Both the position numbers and the translations under genes were made by a program. From Achromobacter xylosoxidans (GTDB lineage Bacteria > Pseudomonadota > Gammaproteobacteria > Burkholderiales > Burkholderiaceae_B): a stretch of DNA of 64,000 nucleotides. This document shows, piece by piece, positions 8,013-16,918 of the stretch; position 1 is the stretch's first letter; each line of letters starts with the position of its first letter. Location: positions 62,001-126,000 of the forward strand of contig NZ_MTLG01000086.1 in the NCBI RefSeq assembly GCF_002192695.1, given 5' to 3'. The notes under the pieces are model-generated. The model had not been told where the DNA came from. It did not search any database and was given only the letters and a program-made list of their open reading frames with translations.

Positions 8013-9143
8013 ATGGGACCTTTGGCTGGAATCAGGATCATCGAACTGGCCGGCATCGGTCCGGGACCGATGGCGGCCATGCTGCTGGCCGACATGGGCG
8101 CGACCGTCCTGCGGATCGAACGCAAGGAGCCTGCCGACCTGGGAGTCAAGCGCGAACTGAAGTACAACCTGCTGCTGCGCAGCCGGCGCTCCATCGCGCT
8201 GGACCTGAAGGATCCGCGCGCCGTCGCCCTGGTGCTGCGGCTGCTGCGCAAGGCCGACGGGTTGATCGAAGGATTCCGTCCCGGCGTGACCGAGCGGCTG
8301 GGCCTGGGACCGCAAGCCTGCCTGGCGGAAAATCCCCGGCTGGTCTACGGCCGCATCACCGGCTGGGGCCAGGACGGCCCGCTGGCGCAAGTGGCCGGAC
8401 ATGACATCAATTACATTGCCGTCACCGGCGTGCTCGACGCCATCGGCCGCGCGGGCCAGCCGCCCACGCCGCCGCTCGCGCTGGTGGGCGATTTCGGCGG
8501 CGGCGGCCCTTATCTCGCACTGGGCATGCTGGCCGCCATCATCGAAGCGCGCCAGTCCGGGCAGGGCCAGGTGGTGGATGCCGCCGTGATGGACGGCGTG
8601 GCCTCGATGGCAACGGCGTTCTACGGCCTGGCCGCGTCGGGCGCATGGCAGTCCCAACGGGGCAGCAACATCCTCGATTCGGGCGCGCCGTTCTATGACG
8701 TGTACCCGTGCGCCGACGGCCTATGGCTTTCGGTCGGCCCGATAGAACGCCGCTTCCACGAGCTGCTGCTGCGGCAGTTGGGCCTGGACGACAATGCCAT
8801 CCGCGAACTGGGGGATCACCAAGACAGGAGCACCTGGCCCCGCTTGCGGACGGTGCTGGCCGCGGCCTTCGCCCAGCGCAGTCGCGACGACTGGTGCGAA
8901 AGGCTGGCGCACCTGGACGTATGCGTGGCGCCCGTACAGACGCTGAGGGACGCCGCCATGCATCCGCAGGTCAAGGCGCGCGGCACGCTGCTGGAGGTGG
9001 ACGGCATCACGCAGCCCGCGCCGGCGCCGCGCTTCAGCAGGACGCCCAGCGCCAGGCCGACGGCGCCGCGGCCGCCGGATGCCGAGGCTTTGAAAGATTG
9101 GCTGGATCCCGAGGACTTCGAGGCATACGGCAAAGCGCTTTGA
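8013..9143 (+). CDS. CaiB/BaiF family CoA-transferase / alpha-methylacyl-CoA racemase-like
   Basis: 376 aa, GGGGAGACC precedes the ATG. N-terminal [28 protein letters not shown] and the [11 protein letters not shown]-type segment ([12 protein letters not shown]) are typical; [23 protein letters not shown] carries the family's catalytic Asp in GHDINY, and 'YDVYPCADG' follows. The sequence reads closest to alpha-methylacyl-CoA racemases, which interconvert 2-methylacyl-CoA epimers; a CoA-transferase role is the alternative. Racemisation would suit degradation of a branched-chain or isoprenoid acid by this cluster. Confidence 0.9.
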   Translation: MGPLAGIRIIELAGIGPGPMAAMLLADMGATVLRIERKEPADLGVKRELKYNLLLRSRRSIALDLKDPRAVALVLRLLRKADGLIEGFRPGVTERLGLGPQACLAENPRLVYGRITGWGQDGPLAQVAGHDINYIAVTGVLDAIGRAGQPPTPPLALVGDFGGGGPYLALGMLAAIIEARQSGQGQVVDAAVMDGVASMATAFYGLAASGAWQSQRGSNILDSGAPFYDVYPCADGLWLSVGPIERRFHELLLRQLGLDDNAIRELGDHQDRSTWPRLRTVLAAAFAQRSRDDWCERLAHLDVCVAPVQTLRDAAMHPQVKARGTLLEVDGITQPAPAPRFSRTPSARPTAPRPPDAEALKDWLDPEDFEAYGKAL

Positions 9144-9268
9144 ACGCGGCCGCCGCTGGCCGTGAGCCGGCGCAGCCTCCCAATCCAATCGGGTTTCGTT
9201 CGATCGGCCGCGCCGGCCGGGGTGCGCGCGATCGGAAACCGTGCATTGCCGGTGGGCGGATTTGTGGC

Positions 9269-9294
9269 GATAATTGCGATTAATTCCCATTATC
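9269..9294. promoter_or_regulatory. candidate Fur box upstream of the sigma factor
   Basis: GATAAT and ATTATC bracket a 26-base stretch; its last 19 bases match the 19-bp Fur consensus at about 12 positions, including CATTATC. It lies 25-50 bases before the ECF sigma-factor gene, where iron-responsive repression is expected. Confidence 0.55.
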
Positions 9295-9319
9295 GAAACA
9301 ATCGGACCGCGTCTTCGCC

Positions 9320-9835
9320 ATGTCTCCCCCCGACCCGACTTCCGCCGTTGCCGTGCAGCGCATCTACGACGCGCATCACGGCTGGCTGTTCGGCTGGCTG
9401 CGCCGGCGGCTGGGCAACAGCGCCGACGCCGCCGACCTGGCCCAGGACACGTTTGTCGGCTTGCTGAGCAGCTATCGCCGGCGCGCCATGCCGGACTTGC
9501 AGGAGCCGCGCGCCTACCTGACCACCATCGCCAAGCGCTTGATGGTGGACCTGTACCGGCGCCATGCGCTGGAGCAGGCCTACCTCGACGCCCTCGCGGC
9601 CATGCCGGCGCGGCATGCGCCGTCGGAAGAGCAGCGCCTGATGGTGCTGCAGACGCTGCGCGAGGTGGACGCCTTGCTGGCATCGCTGCCGGACAAAGCC
9701 CGGATCGCGTTTCTCCTGTCGCAGCTCGACGGCCTGACGTACGAGCAGATCGGCGCCGAGATGGGGGTGAGCGTGCGCACGGTCAAGCGCTACATGGCCG
9801 AGGCCTTCAAGCATTGCATCCTGGCGGCGCCATGA
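9320..9835 (+). CDS. FecI-like ECF sigma factor (iron starvation type)
   Basis: 171 aa. Region 2: AHHGWLFGWLRRRLGNSADAADLAQDTF; region 4: LPDKARIAFLLSQLDGLTYEQIGAEMGVSVRTVKRYM. Such sigma factors direct transcription of an outer-membrane siderophore receptor when the receptor and FecR relay ligand binding. The stop overlaps the fecR-like start (ATGA), a normal arrangement. The ribosome-binding site before ATG 9320 is weak. A Fur-like box sits just upstream. Confidence 0.92.
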   Translation: MSPPDPTSAVAVQRIYDAHHGWLFGWLRRRLGNSADAADLAQDTFVGLLSSYRRRAMPDLQEPRAYLTTIAKRLMVDLYRRHALEQAYLDALAAMPARHAPSEEQRLMVLQTLREVDALLASLPDKARIAFLLSQLDGLTYEQIGAEMGVSVRTVKRYMAEAFKHCILAAP

Positions 9836-10788
9836 CGGCCGCGACGGACTCCATCGACCCGAAGATCGCGGGCGAAGCCGCGGACTGGCTGGTGCGGTTG
9901 CATTCGGGGCGCTTCTCCGAAGCGGACAAACTGGCCTGCGAGCGTTGGCGCCAGCGCAGCCCCGAGCACGATCGCGCCTGGACCCGGGCCCAGGCGGTCC
10001 TGGCCAAGTTCGGCGGCTTGCCGCCGGGTCTGGGGCGGGCCGCCATGAACGCGGGCGCAACGCGGCGCGCGGGCCTGCGGGTGCTGGCGGGCCTGATCGT
10101 GGGGTTGCCGGCGGGCTGGCTGGCATGGCGCACGGCGCCCTGGCAGAGCTGGACGGCGGACTACGCCACCGGCAGCGGCGAACGCCGGCAGTTCCAGCTG
10201 CCGGACGGCAGCGTGCTGGCGCTCAATACGGCTTCGGCCGTGGACCTGGACTATTCGGCGGAACAACGTCTGGTGCTGTTGCGCGAGGGCGAAATCCTGC
10301 TGCGTTCGTCCCATGGGGCGCCGCCGGACCCTCGGCCGCTGCGGGTGCGCACCGCCGAAGGCAGCGTGCAGGCCCTGGGTACATACTTCGGCGTGCGGCA
10401 GCTGGATGCGCGCAGCCGGGTTGCTGTGATCGAAGGGCAGGTGCGGTTGCAGCCGCGCGCGGCGGCGGCAGGCGTCGTGCTGGCGGCAGGCCAATGCGCC
10501 GAGTTCTCGGACCGTGAGGTCCTGGCGCCTCGCGCCTATGTCCATCCGCCGCAAGCCTGGCTGGATGGCGTGCTTTACGCGGACGGCATGAGGCTGGCCG
10601 ACTTCCTGCGGGAGCTTGGGCGTTATCGCCCGGGCCTGTTGCGCTGCGATCCGGCGGTGGCCGATCTGCGCATCTCGGGCGGGTTCCAGGTGGACGACAC
10701 CGACGCGGTACTGCTGGCGGTGTCGCGCAGCCTGCCGGTGCGGGTGGTTTCGCGCAGCCGCTACTGGGTCAGCGTGGTGCCGGCCTGA
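9832..10788 (+). CDS. FecR-like anti-sigma / sigma regulator
   Basis: 318 aa from the ATG overlapping the sigma-factor stop by 4 bases. N-terminal cytoplasmic DUF4880-type domain with AADWLVRLHSGRFSEADKLACERWRQ, one membrane segment at about residues 80-100 (LRVLAGLIVGLPAGWLAW), then the periplasmic FecR domain with YATGSGERRQFQLPDGSVLALNTASAV and the C-terminal STN-contact part (GGFQVDDTDAVLLAV). It transmits the receptor's ligand signal to the sigma factor in the inner membrane. Confidence 0.92.
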   Translation: MTAATDSIDPKIAGEAADWLVRLHSGRFSEADKLACERWRQRSPEHDRAWTRAQAVLAKFGGLPPGLGRAAMNAGATRRAGLRVLAGLIVGLPAGWLAWRTAPWQSWTADYATGSGERRQFQLPDGSVLALNTASAVDLDYSAEQRLVLLREGEILLRSSHGAPPDPRPLRVRTAEGSVQALGTYFGVRQLDARSRVAVIEGQVRLQPRAAAAGVVLAAGQCAEFSDREVLAPRAYVHPPQAWLDGVLYADGMRLADFLRELGRYRPGLLRCDPAVADLRISGGFQVDDTDAVLLAVSRSLPVRVVSRSRYWVSVVPA

Positions 10789-10874
10789 CCCGGATTCGCG
10801 GATTCTTGTCCCCTTTTTCCGCTTCGTCCGACAAGTCCATATAGCACCTTCGCTAGCACTTCGTCGGGATCAGC

Positions 10875-13367
10875 ATGTTTTCAAGCAAGAACAACGCGGC
10901 CGGGCCAGTTTGCCGCACGAATCGCCGCGCCGCCGCTGGCGCGCTCTGCGCGGCATTGGGGGCTGCGGCGCCGGCCATCCACGCGCAGCCGGCCGTGACT
11001 GCGTCCGGCACGGCCGCCCAGGCACGGTTCGACATTCCGGCGGGGCCGCTGGGACCGGCGCTGTCGGCCTTCGCCGGGCTGGCGCGGATCAACCTATCGT
11101 TCGATCCAGCGCTGGCCGAAGGCTGGCGCACGGCCGGGCTGCAAGGCGCCTGGACGGTCGAGGCGGGGCTGGCCAAATTGCTGGCGGGCACGCCGTTGGC
11201 GGCGCGGCGCGATGGCGCCAACGTCTACACGCTGAGGCGTATTCCCAATGAGCCGGCGGCGGTGCTGCCGGCAGTGCGGGTTGAGGGGGCAAACGAATCG
11301 GCCTACGGGCCGGTGGCTGGCCTCGTGGCGCAGCGCAGCGCCAGCGGCACCAAGACCGACACGCCCATCCTGGAGATCCCGCAGACGGTGAACGTGGTCA
11401 CGCGCGACGAGATAGCGATGCGCGGCGCGCGCAGCATCGTCGAGGCGCTGGCCTACACGCCGGGCGCCTATTCGCCGGGCGGCAGCGCCGATCTGCGCTA
11501 CGACAACATCTACCTGCGCGGCGGCCACGCCGCCCGCAACAACCTGGACGGCGCCCGCCTGCCTTTTGGCGCCTACAGCTTTGGCATGCTGCAGATCGAG
11601 CCCTACGGGCTGGAGCGGGTGGAGGTGCTGAAGGGGCCGTCCTCGGTGCTGTACGGCCAGAACACGCCCGGCGGCCTCATCAACATGGTGAGCAAGCTGC
11701 CCACGCCGACGCCCCAGCGCGAGGTCGAGCTGCAGACCGGCAGCTACGGCCGGATCCAGGCTGCCGCCGACTTGAGCGGCCCGATGGACCAGGACGGGCA
11801 GTGGAGCTACCGCCTGGTCGCATTGCAGCGCGACGCGGCCCAGTCCGCCCATTACTCGGAAGAGGACCGGACCTTTGTCGCTCCGGCCTTGACGTGGCGG
11901 CCGTCGGCGGCCACCTCGCTGACCTTGCTGGGCTTCTATCAAAAGGACCATCAGGTGCCGATGTACGGCAACCTGCCGGCCGCGGGCACGCTTTACTCCA
12001 ATCCCAACGGCCGTATTCCCCGCGACCGCTACACCGGCGAACCCGGCTGGGATACCTATGAGCGGGAGCAATACTCGGCGGGCTATCTGTTTTCGCACCA
12101 GTTCAACGACACCTGGACCGTAAGGCAGCAATTGCGCTACAGCCACATGCGGGGCGAGGCGCGCACCACCGTGGGCTACATGCTCAATCCGGTGGACATG
12201 CGCACCTGGTCGCGTTCGATGTCGCAGGGCAAGGGAACCGGGGCGACGCTGAACGTGGATACCCAGGCCATCGCGCGTTTCAACACTGGCCAGGTCGGGC
12301 ACGAGTTTCTGGCGGGTTTCGACTATCTGGACATGCGCGACACCTACCAGTTCGCCAACGTCATCGCCGGCGTGCCGCCGCTGGATCTCTACGATCCGGT
12401 CTATGGGCGGCCCAGGCCGGGCATCTCGGACCTGATTCCCCGCATCGACTCACGCCAGCGCACCGAACAGTCCGGCGTCTACGCGCAGGACCAGATCTCG
12501 TATGGCAACTGGCTGCTGACGCTGGGCGGCCGCTACGACATGGCGCGCAGCACGACCCGCAATCTGCTGACGTCCGGCAAGGTCTCGCAGGACGATTCGG
12601 CCTTCACCGGCAGGGCGGGCCTGACCTACATGCTGGATAACGGCCTGGCGCCTTACGTGGCCTACTCGACCTCCTTCGCGCCCACGGGCGGCACCGACTA
12701 CGAGAGCAACCCGTTCCAGCCGACCAAGGGCCGGCAGATCGAGGCGGGATTGAAGTACCAGCCGCCGGGCAGCGACAGCATGGTGACGCTGTCCGCCTAT
12801 CAATTGACGCAAACCAATGTGCTGACCAGCGATACCACGCCCGGCCGTCCGCCGGGCTTCCAGCAGCAGGCGGGCGAGGTCCGCTCGCGCGGGATCGAGC
12901 TGGAAGGCAAGGCCAGCCTCGCGCGCGGCTGGGACGTGATCGCTTCGTACTCCTACGTCGATGCCGTGGTGACCAAGAGTGCCAACGTCGACATCGTCGA
13001 TGGCGCGCCGCAGTCGCGGCAGGGCAAGAAGCAGTACTACGCGCCGGCGCACCAGGCCGCGGCATGGCTGGCCTACAAGGTGCAGGACGGGCCGCTGCAG
13101 GGCCTGGGCCTGGGGGCTGGCGTGCGCTACATCGGCGCGGACTGGGGCGATGCGGCCAACACCTTGCGCATTCCGGCGGTGACGCTGGTCGATGCCGCCC
13201 TGTCCTACGACCTGGGCCAGATGCAGCCCGCGATGCGGGGCATGACGCTGTCGCTGAATGCCAGCAACCTGTTCGACCGTACGTATGTGGGCACCTGCGT
13301 GACCACCACGTCGTGCACCTACGGCGCCGGGCGGCTGGTGCTGGCCACGCTGCGGTACGCCTGGTGA
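10875..13367 (+). CDS. TonB-dependent siderophore receptor with signalling domain (FpvA-like)
   Basis: 830 aa. Signal peptide to about residue 40; an STN secretin/TonB short N-terminal domain at about 50-115 (RFDIPAGPLGPALSAFAGLARINLSF), which links the receptor to FecR; plug domain from about 160 (ILEIPQTVNVVTRDEI, then YLRGG and ERVEVLKGPSSVLYGQNTPGGLIN); 22-strand barrel to the terminal aromatic residue (ATLRYAW). It imports a ferric siderophore across the outer membrane and signals its own induction. The siderophore cannot be named. 86 bases separate it from the fecR-like gene, room for a sigma-factor-dependent promoter. Confidence 0.95.
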   Translation: MFSSKNNAAGPVCRTNRRAAAGALCAALGAAAPAIHAQPAVTASGTAAQARFDIPAGPLGPALSAFAGLARINLSFDPALAEGWRTAGLQGAWTVEAGLAKLLAGTPLAARRDGANVYTLRRIPNEPAAVLPAVRVEGANESAYGPVAGLVAQRSASGTKTDTPILEIPQTVNVVTRDEIAMRGARSIVEALAYTPGAYSPGGSADLRYDNIYLRGGHAARNNLDGARLPFGAYSFGMLQIEPYGLERVEVLKGPSSVLYGQNTPGGLINMVSKLPTPTPQREVELQTGSYGRIQAAADLSGPMDQDGQWSYRLVALQRDAAQSAHYSEEDRTFVAPALTWRPSAATSLTLLGFYQKDHQVPMYGNLPAAGTLYSNPNGRIPRDRYTGEPGWDTYEREQYSAGYLFSHQFNDTWTVRQQLRYSHMRGEARTTVGYMLNPVDMRTWSRSMSQGKGTGATLNVDTQAIARFNTGQVGHEFLAGFDYLDMRDTYQFANVIAGVPPLDLYDPVYGRPRPGISDLIPRIDSRQRTEQSGVYAQDQISYGNWLLTLGGRYDMARSTTRNLLTSGKVSQDDSAFTGRAGLTYMLDNGLAPYVAYSTSFAPTGGTDYESNPFQPTKGRQIEAGLKYQPPGSDSMVTLSAYQLTQTNVLTSDTTPGRPPGFQQQAGEVRSRGIELEGKASLARGWDVIASYSYVDAVVTKSANVDIVDGAPQSRQGKKQYYAPAHQAAAWLAYKVQDGPLQGLGLGAGVRYIGADWGDAANTLRIPAVTLVDAALSYDLGQMQPAMRGMTLSLNASNLFDRTYVGTCVTTTSCTYGAGRLVLATLRYAW

Positions 13368-13636
13368 GGCCGCGCAGCAACTGGGGCGGCGTGGCGGCGC
13401 GCGCGGGCGCGGCCACGTTCGGCGCCTACGCGCTGGTTTGGTCCGCTGTGACGGCGGCGGCGCGCCTGCCAGTGGCGCCTGCCGACGCCATCCTCTATCC
13501 GGCCTTGGCGGCCATCCCCGCGCATGTGGGCCTCACGATATGGGCTTTCGCGGCCCGCAGCGCGGGCCGGGTGTGGCTGGGCATCGCCGCAGGCTGTATC
13601 GGCTGCTGGGCCATAACGTGGGGAACGGCGGCATGA
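13364..13636 (+). CDS. DUF3649-type small membrane protein of iron-uptake operon
   Basis: 90 aa starting at GTG 13364, which overlaps the receptor stop (GTGA). Three hydrophobic segments are visible (GAYALVWSAVTAAA, LAAIPAHVGLTIWAFAA, VWLGIAAGCIGCWAITWG). Proteins like this accompany PepSY-domain reductase-like proteins in siderophore operons. Its stop overlaps the next start (ATGA), so receptor, this protein and the next are a coupled unit. The function in iron release is inferred from context. Confidence 0.82.
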   Translation: MRPRSNWGGVAARAGAATFGAYALVWSAVTAAARLPVAPADAILYPALAAIPAHVGLTIWAFAARSAGRVWLGIAAGCIGCWAITWGTAA

Positions 13637-15129
13637 ACGCCTATCCAGAAGGAAGCCTGCGCCAGCGCATGGCCTGGCTGCATGCCTGGGTCGGCCTGCT
13701 GTTCGGCTGGCTGGCGTTCGCGGTGTTCCTGACCGGCGCGCTCAGTGTCTATGCGCCTGAAATCAGCCTCTGGATGAAGCCGGAGAACGCCGCGGCCGGC
13801 CGGGCGGACCAGACCCCAACCCTGGACCGCGCGCAAGATTGGCTGGCGCGCAATGCCGCGACGGCGGACTCCTGGCGCGTCGAGCTGCCGGACGCGCGCC
13901 GTCCCCTGCTGACGCTGACATGGGAGGATGACAAGGGCGGCGGCGCCGTGCAGCTCGATCCGGCCAGCGGGCGCGAGATCGTGCCGCGCGACACCGAGGG
14001 CGGCGACTTCCTGGTCGAATTCCACTACAGCCTGCATGCGGGCCAGGCCGGCATCTGGGTGGTTGGCGCCTGTACCTTGGCGCTATTGGCGACGCTGGTT
14101 TCCGGCGTCATCGTGCACCGGCGCTTCTTTGCGGATTTCTTCCTCTTCAGGCCGCGCGCCTCGCCTGGCCGCGCGTGGCTCGATGCGCACAACGTCCTGT
14201 CGGTCCTGCCGCTGCCGTTCCATTGCATGATCCTGCTCACCGCCTTGAGCACGCTGTTGCTGGGGTATCTGCCCGCAGGCGTGCAAAGCCGCTATGGCGG
14301 CGACGTGGCGGCGATGGTGGCGGACGTGTTTCCGCAGCCGCCGGCCAGTTCGCCGCGGGGCGGCGCGAGCGCGATGCTGCCGCTGGCCGCCCTGGCGCAG
14401 CGCGCCGAGGCGGAACTGGGCGCGGGCAATATCGCCGCGATCACGGTCAGGCAGCCGGGCACTCAAGGCGCGCTTGCGGATGTCTGGCGCCGGTACGACG
14501 ACCGTCTGCTGGCCTTTCCCGACCGCATCAGTCTGGATGCGGCGACGGGCCGGATCGTCGATGCGCAAACCGACTACCCCGGATCCCTGCAACTGATCCG
14601 GACATTGGGCGGGCTGCACTATGGCTACTATGCCGCGCCGCTGCTGCGCGCGCTGTACCTCCTGCTGGCCCTGGCAGGCGCCGCCATGATCGCGACGGGA
14701 CTGGTCCTGTACACGGCGCGGCCGGCGGCGGCCGCCTCCCGCTTCGGCCGCGCCGCGCACCGGTTGAATGTGGCGATGATCTGCGGCCCGACGTGCGCCT
14801 GTGCCGCGTACTTGCTGGCCAACCGCCTGGCCTGGCCACATGCGGCGGGGTTGCATGACCGCGAGGTGACGGTTTTCTTTCTGGCGTGGATGGTTTGCGG
14901 CGGGCATGCCTTGGTGCGAGGCGAGCGCCGCCTATGGACGGAGCAATGGCGGACGGCGGCGCTGCTATGGCTGGCCGTGGCGTCCGTGGATCTGCTGGCG
15001 ATGGCGTTCGACGCGAGCTTGAGGTCGGCCTGGGCACGGCCGCTGCATCTTGCGGTCTGGGCGGCAAGCGCCGCGGCCGCCTGCGTCTTCGGCTACATGG
15101 CGCATCGCGCCAGCAAGCGCCGGGAGTAA
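13633..15129 (+). CDS. PepSY-associated membrane protein (PiuB-like)
   Basis: 498 aa. Begins with RQRMAWLHAWVGLLFGWLAFAVFLTGALSVY, the first of about four to six membrane helices, with a conserved His in the helix and later HYSLHAGQAGIW, RAWLDAHNVLSVLPLPFH and GGLHYGYYAAPLLR. Two periplasmic PepSY-like stretches lie between helices. Members of this family are thought to reduce or process ferric siderophores at the inner membrane using haem bound by the intramembrane histidines; this is family inference. It is the last gene of the iron operon. Confidence 0.9.
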   Translation: MNAYPEGSLRQRMAWLHAWVGLLFGWLAFAVFLTGALSVYAPEISLWMKPENAAAGRADQTPTLDRAQDWLARNAATADSWRVELPDARRPLLTLTWEDDKGGGAVQLDPASGREIVPRDTEGGDFLVEFHYSLHAGQAGIWVVGACTLALLATLVSGVIVHRRFFADFFLFRPRASPGRAWLDAHNVLSVLPLPFHCMILLTALSTLLLGYLPAGVQSRYGGDVAAMVADVFPQPPASSPRGGASAMLPLAALAQRAEAELGAGNIAAITVRQPGTQGALADVWRRYDDRLLAFPDRISLDAATGRIVDAQTDYPGSLQLIRTLGGLHYGYYAAPLLRALYLLLALAGAAMIATGLVLYTARPAAAASRFGRAAHRLNVAMICGPTCACAAYLLANRLAWPHAAGLHDREVTVFFLAWMVCGGHALVRGERRLWTEQWRTAALLWLAVASVDLLAMAFDASLRSAWARPLHLAVWAASAAAACVFGYMAHRASKRRE

Positions 15130-15145
15130 GATCGGCCGCATGCCT

Positions 15146-15170
15146 TGCAAGCGGACTTGGACCGCTTGCA
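15146..15170 (+). terminator. intergenic hairpin after the iron operon
   Basis: Perfect 9-bp stem TGCAAGCGG/CCGCTTGCA with a 7-base loop, 16 bases after the PepSY gene stop and 40 bases before the next gene. No T-run; probably an operon-end hairpin. Confidence 0.45.
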
Positions 15171-15210
15171 CCATAAGTCGTGAAGTCAACGATGCAATCC
15201 GGGGATGTCC

Positions 15211-16125
15211 ATGTTTATCCGTCAGCTCTCCTATCTCCTGGCCTTGGACAAGTACCGGCATTTCGGACGCGCCGCGGAAAGCTGCCATGTCTCGCAACCG
15301 GCCTTGTCCAATGGCATCCGCGAACTGGAGCGCGAGCTCGGGATCACGATCGTCAAGCGCAACCGGACCTTCGAAGGCATCACGCCTGAAGGCGAGCGGG
15401 TGATCCAGTGGGTGCGGCAGGTCATGGCCTCGCTGGAGGGGTTGCGGCAGGAAGCCGACCTGGTGCGCAGCGTGCCGCAAGGTCACCTGGCGATAGGCGC
15501 GATTCCCACCGCCAACCACGCTGCGACGCTGCTCAGCGCGGAGTACCGCGAAATACTTCCCCAGCTGACCTTGGAAGTCACGTCCCTCAGCACCCCGGAA
15601 ATCCTGCGGCGGCTGAAGGCCCAGGAAATCCAGCTGGGAATCCTCTATGAACGGTCCGTGCTCATTAGCGCAGACTATGACGCGATGCCGCTGTATTCCG
15701 AACGCCATGTGCTGGTGGCGAACGAGCAGGCCTCCCTGCCGCGCCAGCTGGACTGGTCGGAAGTGGGCGAGCTTCCGCTGTGCCTGCTCAGCCCGGACAT
15801 GCAGAACCGCCAGACCTTGAACAAATGTTTCGAGGCCGTGGAAGCGAAGCCGCGCGTCGTGCTGCAAAGCAACGATATTCGCGTGCTGCTGGCGGAATGC
15901 CAGAGCGGACGGGCATTCTCGATCCTGCCCCTGAGCGCCTTGCCCGCCCAGTATGAAGGGGCTGGGCTGCTGGCGCATCCCATCACCCCGGAACACGCCG
16001 AGGACGTCTGCCTGGTCAGGTTGCGGCGCGACAACCAGCCTGCGCTGTCGAACGCGGCCTGGCAGATCGCCGGGCAAATGGACCTGGAAGGCGTCCTCAA
16101 TCACTCCCTGCCTGCAAAGCCTTGA
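15211..16125 (+). CDS. LysR family transcriptional regulator
   Basis: 304 aa from ATG 15211 (MFIRQLSYLLAL), preferred over ATG 15205 because CGGGG is then at proper distance. Winged helix FGRAAESCHVSQPALSNGIRELERELG, then effector-binding domain. It reads the same way as the following oxidoreductase genes and a near-perfect dyad, TTGATAA-N7-TTATCAA, overlaps its stop codon. LysR genes of this type are often found beside formate-dehydrogenase-like enzymes; it likely regulates the operon starting at 16279. Confidence 0.93.
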   Translation: MFIRQLSYLLALDKYRHFGRAAESCHVSQPALSNGIRELERELGITIVKRNRTFEGITPEGERVIQWVRQVMASLEGLRQEADLVRSVPQGHLAIGAIPTANHAATLLSAEYREILPQLTLEVTSLSTPEILRRLKAQEIQLGILYERSVLISADYDAMPLYSERHVLVANEQASLPRQLDWSEVGELPLCLLSPDMQNRQTLNKCFEAVEAKPRVVLQSNDIRVLLAECQSGRAFSILPLSALPAQYEGAGLLAHPITPEHAEDVCLVRLRRDNQPALSNAAWQIAGQMDLEGVLNHSLPAKP

Positions 16126-16142
16126 TAACCATTGCTTATCAA
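16122..16142. promoter_or_regulatory. candidate LysR box for the YdeP-like operon
   Basis: Perfect inverted repeat TTGATAA - 7 bases - TTATCAA, containing the T-N11-A spacing of LysR sites. It overlaps the stop codon of the LysR gene and lies about 140 bases before the next start. Confidence 0.55.
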
Positions 16143-16278
16143 AAGGTTCACAGGAAAAACTAGATCATTCCTTCCGGTTGCAGCATTCTGTCTTCGGAGC
16201 CTTCCAAGGGCGAAAAGCCTGCGGACAGCGCCGGCGTTTGAACGGCACCGCGGCAAGCAGGCCGCCAGGAGACGCATC

Positions 16279-16494
16279 ATGCAGCAGACCCCGGAACAGC
16301 AGGAATTCGACTTCTACATCAATTTGGGCAAGCCCACCCTTGGGCTGTATGTCCGTAAAGGAGCGGGCTTGCCCGATCTGGCGCATCCGCAGCAATGGCA
16401 GCTCTCCGGCCATGTCTGGCAGAGTGAGCTGCCGCCTGGAATCTTCCAGCAGTTGGCGGCCAACGGACATGCCTTCCAGGAATTGGGCGCTTGA
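16279..16494 (+). CDS. small protein of unknown function before the oxidoreductase
   Basis: 71 aa, ATG preceded by AGGAGAC. Reads EFDFYINLGKPTLGLYVRKGAGLPDLAHPQQW, then QLSGHVWQSELPPGIFQQLAANGHAFQELG. No membrane segment, cysteine cluster or known motif was recognised. It is only 13 bases before the RidA-like gene, in one direction with it and the molybdopterin oxidoreductase, so a role in that enzyme's function or maturation is possible but unproven. Confidence 0.8.
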   Translation: MQQTPEQQEFDFYINLGKPTLGLYVRKGAGLPDLAHPQQWQLSGHVWQSELPPGIFQQLAANGHAFQELGA

Positions 16495-16507
16495 AGGAGC
16501 CACAGCC

Positions 16508-16906
16508 ATGACCAGGACACTTGTGAACCCCGACAGCGTGCTCGACACGGCGCAATACGGTTACAGCCAGGCATGCATCGCCACCGGCAGCCGCCGCGTG
16601 GTCATCGCCGGCCAGGCCGCCACGGACGTGCATGGCCGCGTGGTCGACATTGGTCTGCAAGGCCAGACCGCGGCGGCGCTAGCCAATGTGGAGCGCGTGC
16701 TGGCCGCCGCCGGCGGCAGGATGGAGCAGCTCGTCATGTTGCGGCTGTATGCCTGCGAAACCGTCAGGGAAGACCTCGGGCAGGTCTCCGAGGAATTGCG
16801 CCGGCGCTTTCCGGCCAATCCGCCGCCGTCGTCGTGGATCGTCGTCAACAGCCTGGCGATGCCGGAATGGCTGATCCTGATCGAAGCGGAAGCAGTGCTT
16901 GAATAA
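16508..16906 (+). CDS. RidA/YjgF family protein lacking the catalytic Arg
   Basis: 132 aa, start after GAAGGAGCC. The RidA fold is recognisable from VIAGQAATDVHG, the LANVERVLAAAGG helix and the C-terminal IEAEAVLE strand. In archetypal RidA an Arg in 'PARt.vev' binds the imine/enamine substrate; here the segment reads PPPSSWIVVNSL, so that Arg is missing, as in several Rid subfamilies with other, mostly unknown roles. It sits between the 71-aa protein and the oxidoreductase gene (12 bases). Confidence 0.85.
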   Translation: MTRTLVNPDSVLDTAQYGYSQACIATGSRRVVIAGQAATDVHGRVVDIGLQGQTAAALANVERVLAAAGGRMEQLVMLRLYACETVREDLGQVSEELRRRFPANPPPSSWIVVNSLAMPEWLILIEAEAVLE

Positions 16907-16918
16907 AGAGGTGACACC

